From: Trichopria drosophilae
Taxonomy: Eukaryota > Arthropoda > Insecta > Hymenoptera > Diapriidae
Direction: 5' to 3'
Length of the DNA stretch: 64,000 nt
Assembly (NCBI GenBank): GCA_030407085.1
Contig: CM059587.1
Span: 76,559,001-76,623,000 of the forward strand
Shown: piece after piece, positions 1 to 12,660 of the stretch
Layout: the number at the start of each line of letters is the position of its first letter
Position numbering within the stretch: position 1 is the first letter of the stretch
Notes under the pieces: model-generated
Database searches by the model: none
Seen by the model: only the letters and a program-made list of their open reading frames with translations
Told to the model about the DNA's origin: nothing
Translations under genes and position numbers: made by a program

Positions 1-700
1 TGTAGTTCACAGAACTTCACATGCTTGTTTATCCAAATAAAGTATAATATCACATTTTCACGAGAAGATATGAATGGCTCTCTGTGGACTACAGTTAAAA
101 AGTCTCACGACTCTGATTAGAAAATCCTATGGGGAACTTATGAAGTCCGTCAGGATCCATCTCAACGTTTTGGTGTTATTCCCCGTCATCAGTGCGGTAC
201 AATGGGTGTTGAGTATGTTTAAATAACTATGGATCTACCAACTTCAATTACGTAAAATGAATCTGATGAATTCCCCTTTTATATTTCAAAGTTATTTCTT
301 GACATTTACAGAATTGCGTTCCATGCCATTTATTGTTGGGATTCCTCACATAAAATTCTTTATGTATTGGTCTCGATGGAAACCCAATAGCAAATCCCAC
401 GAGTCTGACAGGAAATCCCATGGGGTGGTAATAAAATGGTACAGGACAGGTTCAGTCAGAGTTTTGGTGTCACCTATAGAGAGGAATTTCCAATGATCAG
501 TCTCCAAGTACGCCTTTTATTCCATGTTTATTGGACATGAGTTAATCTCCATGGAATCCCGATAGAAAGTCTGCTCTCTTTTGATTAGCAAATCCCATTC
601 GGAATTTATGAAGTCTGACAGGATAGAATCCATCAGAATGTTTGTGCCATCTTCTCTGTCAAATATGCTTATTCTGTCAGCAATTTATGTATAAAAACTG
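1..700. repeat. Degenerate dispersed/tandem repeat (AAATCCCA...GGGGAATT type)
   Basis: Diverged copies of one block begin near 97, 388 and 565. Each has a core like GATTAGCAAATCCCA, a GGGGAA or GGAATT word, then ATGAAGTC and GACAGGAT; a weaker copy starts near 1436. The spacing is uneven (about 290 and 177 bases), so this is either an old tandem array with insertions or a dispersed family. No open frame here resembles a protein. The rest up to 960 holds nothing else I can support. Confidence 0.5.
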
Positions 701-959
701 GAACGGCTATTACTTTCAATAAAATAATTTTCATAAATGCCTTTTCCTCTTTAAAATGCTCTCTTTGTATGTCTTGGTAGGTCAGGTGTCAGGTGGTAAA
801 CTAGGCCTGACAATCTAATAAATATTATTCATATATCCTATGTGTAGGGAGTTCCAATTGTCAGATTCCTGGTGCTCTTTTTATTTAATTTTAATTGGGC
901 TCATCCGTATAAGGTTTCTAAAAAGAATTGGATCCCTCATGATCAATTTCTGTTTCATC

Positions 960-1380
960 GAGGTAATATTTTATCAGAATATCCAGAGATGTCCCTACTG
1001 GGATAAACTCCCGTCTTGAGACATACTCTGTTTGTCCTGGGAAATCCTCAACGACTTCCAAATGCTCGTTTTTCCCGTTCTCTGGCTATCCCGGCGGGAT
1101 ATTCTCAAGAACATGACAACGTCCTTAGGACGTCCCGTGGGAAACGTTATTAGCACAAGTTGCCGCCCATACAACACAAGCCAGTCCTAGGATATCCAGG
1201 AGCTCCCGAGGACCACAAGCGGACATTTGAACGTCCTCAGGAGCTCCTCAGGATATCCCTGCATGGATTGCGTTGTATGAGCGTTATCGAAGCATTTCTC
1301 ATCCGTCCCTGAGGAGCTCCTCACGACAACCAAATGTTTTTTATCCTCAGGATATCCTCGGAACATCCTGATTGGAATAA
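960..1380. repeat. Region built of palindromic words (GAGCTC, GATATC, GACGTC)
   Basis: This stretch is dense in self-complementary six-mers set in words such as AGGAGCTCCT, GGATATCC and AGGACGTCC. The same vocabulary returns at 1525-1635, 16980-17075, 31511-31545 and more weakly at 63125-63200, so it marks a dispersed family. The short open frames on either strand here are by-products of the repeat. Confidence 0.6.
1168..1279. mobile_element. ~112-bp MITE-like unit with CATACAACACAA termini
   Basis: The unit starts with CATACAACACAAG at 1168 and ends with TTGCGTTGTATG at 1268-1279, a near-perfect terminal inverted repeat. Between them lie GGATATCC, GGACATTTGAACGTCC and AGGAGCTCCT. A second unit of almost the same length and with the same termini lies at 1525-1635. 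Length, inverted ends and lack of coding capacity fit a short non-autonomous DNA transposon, or a hairpin repeat spread by another route. I see no clear target-site duplication. Confidence 0.55.
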
Positions 1381-1524
1381 AGAAAATTAGCGGTTTGTTC
1401 TGTATTTACAATTTTTCTAACCCAAAAAATCTCATAGTTCTGAATAGAAAGTCCCACGCGGAATTGACGAGTGCACTTTGTTTGTCTAGTTCTAAGTAAC
1501 TAATCAATTAGGAGGAAAAGAATC

Positions 1525-1635
1525 CATACAACACAAGTTTATCCTGAAAAGTCCTGAGGAGCTCATGACCAAAAAGATACATTTGGACGTCGACTATAAT
1601 TCCTAAGAACATTTCGGTAAGAATTGTGTTGTGTG
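1525..1635. mobile_element. Second ~111-bp MITE-like unit, same family
   Basis: It begins CATACAACACAAG and ends TTGTGTTGTGTG, inverted relative to each other. Inside are CCTGAGGAGCTC and a CATTTGGACGTC word like that in the 1168-1279 copy. Its ends match that copy better than its middle. Confidence 0.55.
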
Positions 1636-1639
1636 GAAA

Positions 1640-4260
1640 GTGGTTCCATTTTTTGTTTAACTTTCTGTAAACATATAAATCGAGATTCCTACGGAATCTT
1701 GAAATGTGTGTTTGCATAATACCCCTCCCCCAAAATAAAATATATTTCATAGAGAACATGAGAATTGACCATTAACTTAACAGTAATTCAATGAAAGAAG
1801 CATACATTTACACATCATGAAATATTGGCACGCTCATTCTTTGTTCGTAATCGTCTGATACACTTAAATGCAAAATTAATTTATAAGTGTTCCGTGACGC
1901 TGTAATGTTTCAATATACCTATACCAGTAAATAGGAACGCGGCAATTACAATCGATAACAATAGCGGTTATAAATACACCAACATCATGCAAATGCATAA
2001 TTTCTGACACGCGACGCGCCATTGTTTTGCGCTTAGAGTACACATATTGTGAAGCCACGAGGAAATTCATTCACCAGTGCACGTATCTCCCGGATTGTAT
2101 ATCAGTCTAAAAATATTTTTTGTCGGATATCTGTTACTAATATTGGGAACAAAGAAGTCGTTAGTTCGCAAGAATATCTTGTCTAGACTTAATTAATTGT
2201 GGGTGTAGGATATTAAATTGCGAGGTTTTGTAATAATATTATGTCGTAGAACGTGAACTTCATTCTGCTGCCAAGAGTAACACAAATTTCACAGGATATT
2301 TGTTTGTTTTATATTTATATAATTTGAGTAAAAAATCTATTTGCAATATTGCATTTACCAATGGTGGGCATTGTTATTTAATTTCAGAAAATAAAATATT
2401 CGTTGAGTCATTTTTATCATTCGTTGTTCACCTGGAACCGGGAACCTAAGTTTCTCTATTATACGACACGAGGAACTACGAGAAAAGTTTTATACACCGT
2501 ATACAAATGGTTTACTGAACTTAGTTCTACCGAATTCAGCATCAGTAATATAAAAATAAATTGTTTATTTTTCCCTTTCGTCTCAATGTTACGTGAAATT
2601 AAATTCGGTAAGACACTGTCGACTGAATTTCTGTGCGTGTGGGACGCTGTTTGATAAAGCCAAACTTTTCGCATAAAAGAGTCGTTACAAACTTTCCGTA
2701 AGCAGTGACATCATGAGCACACGAAACGTAGCTTTGTTTGAAAATATAATGAAATTAATTACAATTACCTGAATAAATTTTAATTGTTATCGAACCATTT
2801 ATCTGCACTTGAGTATTTACGCTCACAAACGATGACGTTATTAAACGTTGTAATTTTTATGTTCAAATATTGGGGAATTCCTATCATTAAATAGAATGCT
2901 TCGTATACAAATAAATTTCTGTTACGAGTTAAGTTCTCTGATTTTACGATTTACTTAAAAAAGGAAAAATAAATAAATGTGGCCTGCGGGAAGGTCCGTC
3001 CTAAGAAATTAATTAAAACTTCCACTTTTCCGAGGAATGTAAAGTAAACAAAGCGCGATGCTTCCATTGTTCGTATAATTGAAAGATACGAAATAAAAGT
3101 ACGCGAATAACTCGCACCAGGCTGTCTATAGACCTCGGGTAGAGGTTTACATCTTCTCGTTATCGACCTTTTGGATTTCCTATTTTTGCAACTTAGTTTT
3201 TTTACATTCTGAATTGCGATGCTTTAGAACTTTCGTTATCGATATGAAGGAATCGATCTCAATGCACCCGCACAATTGCGGCAATGGGTTTATTAAAAAG
3301 GAATCGGACGACAATGAAGTTCGATAAAACGAAATTGAAAGATATTTGATAAGTAAGAAATAAATTAATGCTTAATAAAGTTGTACGAAAGGAAAATAAT
3401 GAGGAGTAAAACGGAATATTATTGTTGAAGAGAATTAATATAATAGAAAAGACGGGGAAACGTTTAAGTGTAATTGTAACCCAAATAAAATTGAATGTAT
3501 AGACCTTAAGATGGAATATAATATATTAAACAATTTATAACTTACTGGAGATTGGTACACCTAATCTTGATGCCCATTAAAATAATTAGCTGTTAAAGTG
3601 CTTCAACTGTAATCATTTGATAAAGCTCCATCAAATTTTGTGAAGTTTGCTGAAGTTTTCGATATAGTTTGCTAAAGTTTATGGAAGTTCGAAGAAGGTC
3701 AACGAATGCTGCAAGCAGTGCACTTATTACTACACGAAGCTTCGATTATTTCGGATTTTTTTCGCATTTCATAAATCTGTTTCTTGTTTAAGGTCAATGA
3801 ATGTTCAGAAAAGTTCATAAAATTTGAATGATTGTTGAGTAGAATCATTCATTTTTATGTAATGTACTGAAGAACACGAAGATTCATGAAAACGGCGGAC
3901 TACTTTTGCAAATTTCTGGTTAACTATAATGAGCTTCATATATTCTTATATACTTGCCAAGCCTATACTGATAATTATCTAACGTAGAACGATTTTCAAT
4001 TAGCATTAAATTTGTGGAAGTTCCAACATGAGTAAAGAATGTTATAAATTGTGCGCCCTTTTTTTGCATGGAGTTCTGACTGTCTAAGTTCAACATGATT
4101 TTAGCCCAGTAAATATTGAATATTTTTTTATTTGTTTATTATGTATCTGTTAGTTATGTTCAGCACAGTTCAATAAAAATTTCGGAACTTTGATGCCATT
4201 CAGTGAAGTTGATTGAGAATCAGTGACGTTCTGTAACCGTTTTCATAAATGAGGAAAACA
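1640..4260. other. AT-rich non-coding stretch, no gene seen
   Basis: No supported gene, RNA or element. Around 3600-3860 there are loosely repeated TGAAGTTT and GAAGTTC words, too diverged to define a unit. The short open frames at 1876-2070 and 2403-2674 lie on overlapping strands, resemble nothing known and are taken as chance. Confidence 0.5.
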
Positions 4261-4267
4261 GGTGCAT

Positions 4268-4925
4268 AAACTTCAGCTCAATTTCTCCATTAAAAAGAAT
4301 TTATCTAAATCTTTAAAAAATACTTTTCCTACAATTTTCAAGTATGCTCCATCGATTCCCATTGATAAAATTCTAAAATTGCATTGTTATAACCCGTTTC
4401 AGTGGGGAAATCGTGAAAAATTTTAAAAAAACCCTAAAAGTTATCGCATTTTTATTATATTTTGTACATTTTTTTCAGAAATAATCGCTTTTTGGCAAAT
4501 TTTTCGACTGGAATCGATGGAGTATCCTTCAAAATAGTAGGAAATATATTTTTCAATAATTAAAAGAATTTTTTTTAATTGGAAAAACTAAGCTGAAGTT
4601 GACGTATCTGCTATTTCCATTTCAGGATAAAAGGGATTAAAATTTGAATATTGTTTCGTAAAATAAGTCATATATTTCAATGGGCCTTTTTAATAACTTT
4701 AGGAGGTTAAATAAAAAGTTTAGTCTCTATCGATTTCCGTAAAGATTGTCTGAAAACCATTTTTTAAAATTTTTCACCATTTTCTCCACTGAACCGGGTT
4801 ACAACAATCCAGTTTCATAATTTTCTGGACGGGAATCCATGGAGCATACTTGAAAATAGTAGGAAAGGTATTTTTCAATAATTAAGATAAACTCTTTTTA
4901 CTGGAGAAACTGATCTGAAGTTGAC
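4268..4925. mobile_element. Inverted-repeat element with ~165-bp arms
   Basis: Bases 4268-4433 (starting AAACTTCAGCTC) match the reverse complement of 4761-4925 (ending GATCTGAAGTTG), including the inner CAGTGGGGAAAT / TTTCTCCACTG pair. A third, partial arm in the right-arm orientation lies at 4497-4602, so the element looks internally duplicated. It has no coding capacity. It fits a foldback-type or MITE-like element; superfamily unknown. Confidence 0.6.
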
Positions 4926-4952
4926 GTACCTTTTCCTTTCATTTGTGAAATA

Positions 4953-5165
4953 GTATATTATGCAACAAGGGCGCAATTATCGATCTCCGATGAGTGTGAA
5001 GTTTGTGGCTCGAGCGAAAGGAGGGCGACAATCACACTCGTTGGACATTTCGCTCGTGTTCCATATGATATTTTTTCATCATTTTTTCATAACTCGATTT
5101 TACGCATCTGGAAATTTTGCCTTAGTGCGAAAAATCGAGTTTCTCGCACGGAGGATTAAAAAGGA
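4953..5165. repeat. GGGCGCAA-family dispersed repeat, copy 1
   Basis: The start TGAAATAGTATATTATG, then CAACAAGGGCGCAATTA and CGATCTCCGA, is nearly identical to 55110-55160. Downstream, GAGTGTGAAGTTTGT is partly repeated inverted as GACAATCACACTC around a GAGCGAAAGGAG core, so it can fold as a hairpin. The 71-codon frame across it is judged fortuitous, because a related peptide reads from the opposite strand of the 55-kb copy, as a palindromic repeat would give. Confidence 0.6.
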
Positions 5166-5274
5166 AGTTTCGTAACATCACACAATTCGACAGAGCATCA
5201 TACAACTCCCAGAGGTTAGAATTTGTTACCAAATGGTTAATTTTGAAAAAGCGCCATTTTTCTCAGAAAAGATC

Positions 5275-5580
5275 ACGATTCAGGGTACCCAGATAATGGT
5301 TTCGTTTTATAATGAACTAGGGGTCGAGGAGTAAGGAACAGGAAGTGGCGGTGGGAAGTCGAAAAGGTATCGTCGTAAGTTCGAATGGAAAACGCGTTCG
5401 TCGTCCGTCTCTTTATGCAAATCAGAGAAATCCGCGGCAAGCAATAAAATGTAAAGCAGCACCTTGCTATACCCGACATATCGTCCCTCACGAGTTACGT
5501 GTCCCCGCGTCTCGTTTTACCGATACATTTTGCGAGGAGTATACCGACACCGATGGAAATCCTCCGGAGTTACCAATCTA
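5275..5580. other. GC-richer island, no gene recognised
   Basis: Visibly richer in G, C and CpG than its surroundings. Frames on both strands stay open for 60-80 codons but overlap one another and match nothing known. I read it as unique non-coding DNA, possibly regulatory. The following ~800 bases (5600-6400) are AT-rich with nothing supported. Confidence 0.35.
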
Positions 5581-6419
5581 ATCCTCTTTGCACTTTTTTG
5601 CTTTTCAAATTTTTTTTATATACCATTCAAAAGAATGGAAATTCAATATACAGCAAACTTAATATGAAGCCTGAAAAAAGGTTTTATCGTTCTTCAGAGA
5701 GAATAAAAAAGAAGTAAAAATTGCATTAATTAATTATCGATGGCTATAAGATGCGATATTGGATTCGATAAATCGATGTTCAGATTATTTCATCGTTATT
5801 ATTTACGTTTAATGCTACTAATTGTAAAGATGGCTTAGACAAGTTTGAAAGACGCTGTTTAATATTGTCAATATCGTTTGAAGAAGCTCTAAGATCAAAG
5901 CCGATTGAGTAAAAAAGTTTTTGTCGAAATATACTTCATACAATAAGTGAAATTAGCCCATTAACGTGGGGATGTTCAGAAATTGTATCTCAACTTTAAT
6001 ATTTGTTTAAATTTTATTATTTCTGGACGTTTCTGGGGTTACTCTTTTCGTTTTTTTTAGTTTGGAAAATCCCGAAAATAGATATTTTAATTAATTTTTA
6101 ACTTTTTTAATCTCCAATTTTAAATTTATAGAATACTTAATGGAAATGATTTGACGTGTTAAGAGATCTATTGAATATGTATTTCAATCTTTCAAATTTA
6201 ATTTAGCGGAGAAAAATCAATTTCATGTTGGGTAATAATATGGGAATTTAGATTAAATTCCTCGATTAATAACTTCAAAAATATATCAAACAAAAATGAA
6301 TTTTTCTTCAATAACGGTAGGTTTACTAATTTAATTGAAAGTTCTTTCTACGAAAATAAAGATTTTATTGAATTTTGAATTTTGAATCGATCGATAGAAT
6401 AAATATTGAAACGTATCAA

Positions 6420-6910
6420 AATAATTTCGGAATTCTCGCGTATATAGGTATAGGACAATTTCCCGTTCGCGCCAGTGAACATCACCGTGTCTCTGTAGTT
6501 CACTCTTGGGCTATCGAAAAGGGATCGCATTTTCCCCGGGACATCGATACGTATTCTATATACATCACTGTACATCAGTATTACAAGGCGATTCGCCTTT
6601 TATCGAGACAAAATAATATCGCCTCCAACGGTGTCGCGAATTTCCCATTCCATCTCGAAACGGCCTTCTCATTGGTCCATTGTTTTTCCCCTCGAGGTTC
6701 TTTTTTCGCACTCGATTGCGCGCTCTCGCCCGAAGTGTTTGTTTTCTCTAATTGCGAATTGCATCGCGAAACTTTTTAATTGAGGTTATCGGAGATGGTT
6801 TGAATTGTAGATTAATATCGGGTACGGATTTTCCGAGAGTGACGAATTTGCGTTCCGAATCGTCGAGAGACTGAGAATTGTTACTTCGTACCGAGGCGCG
6901 AAGTGAATAT
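6420..6910. other. GC-richer island with a 134-codon open frame
   Basis: This unique-looking island carries a + strand open frame (6375-6779), long for such AT-rich DNA. The peptide has no signal sequence, repeated motif or domain I recognise, no evident splice sites, and a 75-codon frame overlaps it on the other strand. It is more likely a non-coding island than a gene. Confidence 0.3.
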
Positions 6911-7083
6911 TGAGTTTCGGTTTATTTACGTTTTTTAATTGTTTATTTGTTTGTTTGTTATTGTATCGCTGTTCTGGCTCGATAAAACCCAGTTTAATTG
7001 GATACGCTCTATGCTCAAACGTATTATGAAAAACTATTTATATTTTCCATTATGAAATACAATTTAAAATAATAAACAAGATA

Positions 7084-7291
7084 CAGTAGATTCCCGGTAA
7101 ATGTGCCCGCTCGGTTCCTCGGCATCCCCTCCCGTCTTCGTATATTTATCAAAAGAAAGGGAGTGCCGCTTCTCCCACTCTCCTCAGTCGCGTTACGTTC
7201 GTGACGTCACAACAGGCCCTTCCTGAGGCCCCAGCGCGCAAGGTGGGGGAAAAAGAGAGCGGTGACAGACAAATATAACGAGACTCTACTG
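7084..7291. mobile_element. 208-bp MITE with TA target duplication (Tc1/mariner-pogo type)
   Basis: The ends are CAGTAGATTCCCGG and its diverged inverse ending GAGACTCTACTG. Each end is flanked by TA (7082-7083 and 7292-7293), the target duplication of Tc1/mariner/pogo transposases. The interior is GC-rich and has no coding capacity, so it would depend on a transposase elsewhere. A perfect TGACGTCA (cAMP-response-element palindrome) lies at 7202-7209. Confidence 0.7.
7202..7209. promoter_or_regulatory. CRE-type palindrome TGACGTCA inside the MITE
   Basis: A perfect eight-base CREB/ATF consensus inside the transposon-like element. An eight-base match alone is weak evidence for function. Confidence 0.2.
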
Positions 7292-8600
7292 TATTAGACA
7301 AAGTTTAATCGTTGACGAGTAAAGACGAATTATTTCTTTAATAAAAAGTATTCTATTTACACTTTTTTTTTCTTCATTTATATTTTCGGGGGTTTCTAAG
7401 AGTTTGATTTTTTAAATATTTTTTTCGAATAATACTAAATATCATTTATAGAAAATTGTAGTAAATTTTGTTGTTCATCGAGAAATACCTAGAACCAGTG
7501 AATAAATGTCAGTATACAGTGTTTTTTATTAGAATTGTCTACTTGATTTTTAAGAATTGTTCAGTACTTTTTTAATATTCTAAAAGATCCGAGATTAACA
7601 ATAATATTTTATTTATTTACAGCAGAACTTTTCCAAATATGATGGTCTAAATAAAAACAACGACATTTAAATATCATATTTTTAATCTAAAAGTTTAATA
7701 TAAAATTTCTTATTTTGCCGTAATTTTGCGACTCGCAATTAAACATTGTCAGAGCATTGTTCATGAAATTTATATATTCGCAACTAACACACCCTAACAA
7801 TCAAACGTGTCCCAAAGGCAATTTATATACATTCTCGTTTTGTTATATTGTTTTTTATTCACAGCGAGTAGCTATTCGCATGAAATATTACTTTCGACCA
7901 TAAATACGCATCACGTAACGTAAATGAAAACGTAATTACATAAAAAATTTCCTTTTATTTATTTTGACGATTCCGGGTGCTTTTCAGGTCGATATTTGCG
8001 GAAGTGAATCAACGGATAAAAATTAATCGCGATTTGAAAATATCGTTTCGGTAATCTCGACATAGTGGGTTTTATTGGAGTTTAAAGCGATGTAAAATAT
8101 AAATATCAGTCCCATCGCGAAATTCCACGATATAATCAACGGCCCGTGAATTCAGACGTACGCAAGCTTTCATAAACGCTGCGATAAAAAAAAATATAAA
8201 CGTTTTTCCAGCAATTTTCCAGTCGAAGCGTTGAAGTGAGTGACGGATTAATTGCAGAAAGAATATGCGACTGAAAGGATTTGTTAAAATTAATTATTGA
8301 AAATGAAACAATGTTTAACCGTCATGTCAAAAGGTGGTATTTGTTAATTTCACGTAAAAAAGAATTTATCGCCTTTGAGTTCTTAAATATTGCGTTATTT
8401 TTTAATTTGGTTGGATACAAGTTCGTATCTTTTTAGTATCCATTTGACTGGTGAATATCGTGTATCATTTTTTAACTGTTTGGAAGATTATTCATTGAGA
8501 AAAATAGTAAAATCTGCAAAAAAATTACTACCTACACTGATAGAAATTATTTACTAATAGTTCATGTAAGGTCATTTGAAGGCTCTTATATTAACCGTGA
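7292..8600. other. AT-rich non-coding stretch
   Basis: I see no gene, RNA or clear repeat. AT-rich single-copy-looking sequence with scattered CpG-containing words around 7950-8200. Confidence 0.5.
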
Positions 8601-8627
8601 AGTTATAACAGTAAACAAAAATAACAA

Positions 8628-8700
8628 AAAATTCGAGTTTCGAGTACATAACCTCAAATATCTAAAAATCCCGATGTGATCGGCCACTTCTGAAAATTGC
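8628..8700. repeat. Solo arm of the 25.1-25.5 kb inverted-repeat family
   Basis: GAGTACATAACCTCAAATAT, followed by a GATCGGCCACTTCTGA word, matches the right arm of the element at 25073-25500 in the same order. No partner arm is visible nearby, so this is a truncated or solo copy. Confidence 0.5.
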
Positions 8701-11682
8701 AACATATATAAATAAAACATTCTCGAAACTCACATTTATCACAACTTCGGCATGTTTATGCATTTTGAATAAACGATAACAAGAAAATGAATTTGTTTTT
8801 GGTTATTGTAATTAATAATTTGAGTATAACCTCTCTATAGCCGCATGTTTACTTATCATAGGTTCAAAACTGACTTTATTCGTATTGATCACATTTGTTT
8901 AGTTTGGAATTTGAAGAAAAACACTTAAAAAATCATTTTTATGAATTAAAATCAACTTATAATCTTCCAAAAATCTAAAAATATAATCAGGTTAGGTTAA
9001 AATAATTTCATAGGTTAATTTACGTAATTTCATGCATAAATAGTAACTTTACTTTTCGTTTAGTTCTAATAGTTACTACGCTCCAGGAGTGCCAGTAAGT
9101 ATCTTATAGTACATTTTACTAAATAACTAATGAGATTAAGTACTTGATTATTGACTAATTCGACATTGTAAATATTACTTCATTGCTTGAGTGTCAATAC
9201 GAGAGAAATTTGAACATTTGGGGCTAGAATTCTATTTGAAAAAACAATTGAGAATGCAAAAAGTATTCATGAGGTCTGGAGTCATATCTGTAATCGTTCT
9301 CACAATTTTATTTTATTCGAAGAATACGTAAAGGACCATTTGAATGGTCTAGGAGCACGAAATACAATTTATGTTTTGTCATTCTAATAAAATTTAAAAC
9401 TCAATGCAATATTCTGTTATTGCAGCCACACGTAGTACTTTTCATACTTATTGTTATATGCATAGAACAGTTTTTGGCCTATTTAAAACTAATTTGAAGA
9501 AATATAAAAAAAGTTTAAATATTAATGTAATAAATGTCTCGAATTTCGGAAATGTTTATTATTTATAATTATTATATTTATAATTATTATTATATAATTT
9601 TATAATTATTATTGTTCTTTATTTGAGTAATAGTATCACCTAAATTAATTTTTTGATTACCACAGAATCATATGTTTTTGTAACATGCAATTATAGAAAA
9701 ATATGAAAATTAAATTTTTTGTAAAGAAGGATTTCAAATATCGAGAACTAACCATCATGCTTAAATTATAAGAATGTATTCTTTGATAGTTAATTTATAT
9801 GTAATATCGTATTTTAGCAATTAAACCAGATGTTAACATTAAAAATACTACTTAATCTTTTAACAAATTTTGTTTAAAATAACACCTAATTTGCTGATAT
9901 TTAAAGGGAACATTGTTTGCAGTTTATAAAACGTGTTAGTATCTTGGAATATTTGCACTTATTTAGATGATGATCCATAAGGATGTAATTCTAACGGTAA
10001 TATAATAACATTATATTATTAGAATATAGTACTTTGTATTCAACCCTCCGAAATCTGAATCAAATTAAAATTTTTGTAATCTTTTAGCTTTTTAGATTTA
10101 TAAGAAAGCTGCCCAACTTAAAAACTAGAAACAACCATTGTTAATAATTTAATTCTTATTATTTTTAGTTTAAGTTCAACAGATTTCTAGAAAGTTCTGT
10201 AATTTAGAGTACAAAATTGGAAGTTCTTCAATATGCAATGACATTGATGTATATCAAAAATTTGTACTTTTTATATAAAAAATACAAAAAATTAAGAAAT
10301 TATAGATGAAGAAATGATAGAGAATTAAAGAATTAAAGGTGTCAAACGTTTTCAAGTTTTCAAGATGTCAAGAATTTCGAGTTTTTTTATTTGTTTAAAT
10401 TTATGAAGATTGCAGTCTTAAATACCAGACATCGCATTTAACGGATCTTCACAATATTTTAACCTAACCTAAAATATTTTTTAAAATACCGATTAAAATA
10501 CATAATTTTCAAAAAATGATATGGGACGATTTCTATATCGAAAGTTCTAAGGTTTAATGCTAATAACCAGATACAAAAAATACAATTTTATGCTTGATTA
10601 AATTTGGCACAGTCTTCCTTTTCTCTACTGAATTAAATTTCTGAAGAAGTCTAAAGTTCACAGTCGACACGTTTTTATTTACAAAAGGTTTGTTTTGGCC
10701 CTTCAAATAAACGTTAGATATTTAATCCAAATTTTCCAAATCAATCTATTTTTCTAAATTAAAGCCGAAAAATACAAAAACTAGGAATTTACTATGATGA
10801 TTAAGTCCAATGAAATAATAAATTAATTTTAATGGGAGTCATTCTTCAAACAATTTTGGATATGCACTTAATTTAAAGGAAGTTTAACGAAAAAATGTAT
10901 AATATAATCAATTTCTAGTAAAATAACTACGTTGCTTCAAATTTGTCTATCATTTACATGGAAAACTACAAATAATTTTAGGGAACTTCCTTTGATTTCA
11001 AGGAATTTCTTCAATGTTATGCTTTAAAAAATGCGCAGACTGTTGAAAATCAATAATTTATTAATAATTTGTAAGCCAGCAAAGAATTTCAATAAACTCT
11101 TATTCGAATTGATCCACATTTTTCAAAAATTCTTTACTACTATTGAAACTGAAAATATACAATTTTCCAAAATAGTAGTCCAGAAAATTTTTAATGATTC
11201 AAAAGTAATTTTGAGTGGAACATGCATGAAAATATTTGCCACAAAAATTTTGTCGTTGCTTTTTAATACTAAAAAGTACTGAAAAAGTTCATGTTAAATT
11301 TACGTAAATTTGGTCTTCAATGGTTTAATAAAAATAAATATACCGAAAATCTTCAAAGTCTTTGAATATCACAGCAAAATTTTGGAATTTTCACTGAAAA
11401 TAAATAAAAAGTTATAAAATGACGTTTCCGACCTACTTCGAAACGAAAATTGTGCCTGAAAAAATTGTTCATTTCATACTTATCGAATGCTCTGAAAAAT
11501 CAAACCCAACTGAAAATCAATTTAGAAATATCGAACTTTGTGGCATCGCAATCTAGCGCTTCTATTCTATCAGTGAGCGTAATCCTAATTCACTCGATAT
11601 CTGGTCGATTCAATTCCACTGCGATTCTCTCTCAGCTGTCCGCCGTTATCTGGTCTTTTTTAGTTTCGTTTCGCTTAGCGAA

Positions 11683-11735
11683 AGACAGAGTCAAAGAGAC
11701 AGACAGACAGACAGATCGAGCGAGAGAGAGACAGA
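11683..11735. repeat. GACA / GA microsatellite
   Basis: Several uninterrupted GACA units (about 11697-11714) followed by GAGAGAGA. A short perfect palindrome, TTTCGCTTAGCGAAA, sits just upstream. Confidence 0.7.
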
Positions 11736-12648
11736 AAATTCTACACTGCATTTGTTGTGAAACCGTCCAGCAAACTCTCAATTATCGAAGCTCCAATTAT
11801 CGAGGTTGGTTGCTAGCTAATTAGCGTAGCGCATCTTTAATCGCGTGCACTAGCACGATTGCCCCGATCGATGATGACAACTTTACTTGTACTTACTAAG
11901 ATTTGTGTTTAATATTCATCATAAAATTTCAAAGAGTTTACTATAAAATGTTCGACTTTTTTCGAAATGTGTACTTTGCAAATCTGATTTCATTAGCTAC
12001 TAATTTAAAAACGAAAAGTGGGTTTCAATTAGTAATAATTTTGACTAATTATCAAAACTACTAAACTAAAATATTCAAGATCTGACTGATTCCATCAGGT
12101 TGTTGTCAGTAAAATAATCCGAAATTCTAGTACTGATTTTTACGTTATAAAAAATACGCTCGTCTATTTTCATAAAATTTCCGCAGCTTTTTCAACAGAT
12201 ATAAGTATCAGCAAGATGTATGATGTGCTTTAAAAACTACACCGTATTCAATGAAAATTGTTTATTTTACTAAAAAATGTCACCACCAAAACACATCACC
12301 TTGTCGCAATTTATTAAAGCATACCTGTGCACTTCACATAACTTATCAAGATTGTTGAAGTCTACAGAGAAAATAAATATGGCGGTGCGTGCAAAGTTAT
12401 TATACACGAAAATGTTACGACCGAAATTTTATCAAAAATGTTACGACCGTCACCAACAGTAATAAAATATGCGTGCATCCAGATTTGTGTAAGTTTTACA
12501 TCTTGTCTGCTTTATTTTGATGTTCACTGCTGTGAAATTATGATAGAATGGGATAACCTTCAAATAAAGTGCTGACGGACTCTATGAGGATATATAACTG
12601 GAAAAATAATGACAGCGTTACAGTCACACTATTATCAATTCAGATCGC

Positions 12649-12660
12649 AGCGCCATCTAT
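12649..12660 (-). promoter_or_regulatory. CTCF-like core (AGATGGCGCT on minus strand)
   Basis: AGCGCCATCTAT on the + strand reads ATAGATGGCGCT on the minus strand, close to the known insect CTCF core AGATGGCGC. The 5' half of the full motif (CCGCT) is not present. Confidence 0.3.

Noticed and set aside
4960..5175. 71-codon frame sharing VKFVARAK with a minus-strand frame at 55 kb
   Set aside because: The shared peptide comes from a palindromic repeat read on opposite strands, not from homologous genes.
6375..6779. 134-codon + open frame
   Set aside because: No domain, no splice context and an overlapping minus frame; kept only as an island description.
11450..11824. 124-codon + open frame
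   Set aside because: Runs through a GACA/GA microsatellite (DRQTDRARERQ-type peptide), so it is low complexity.
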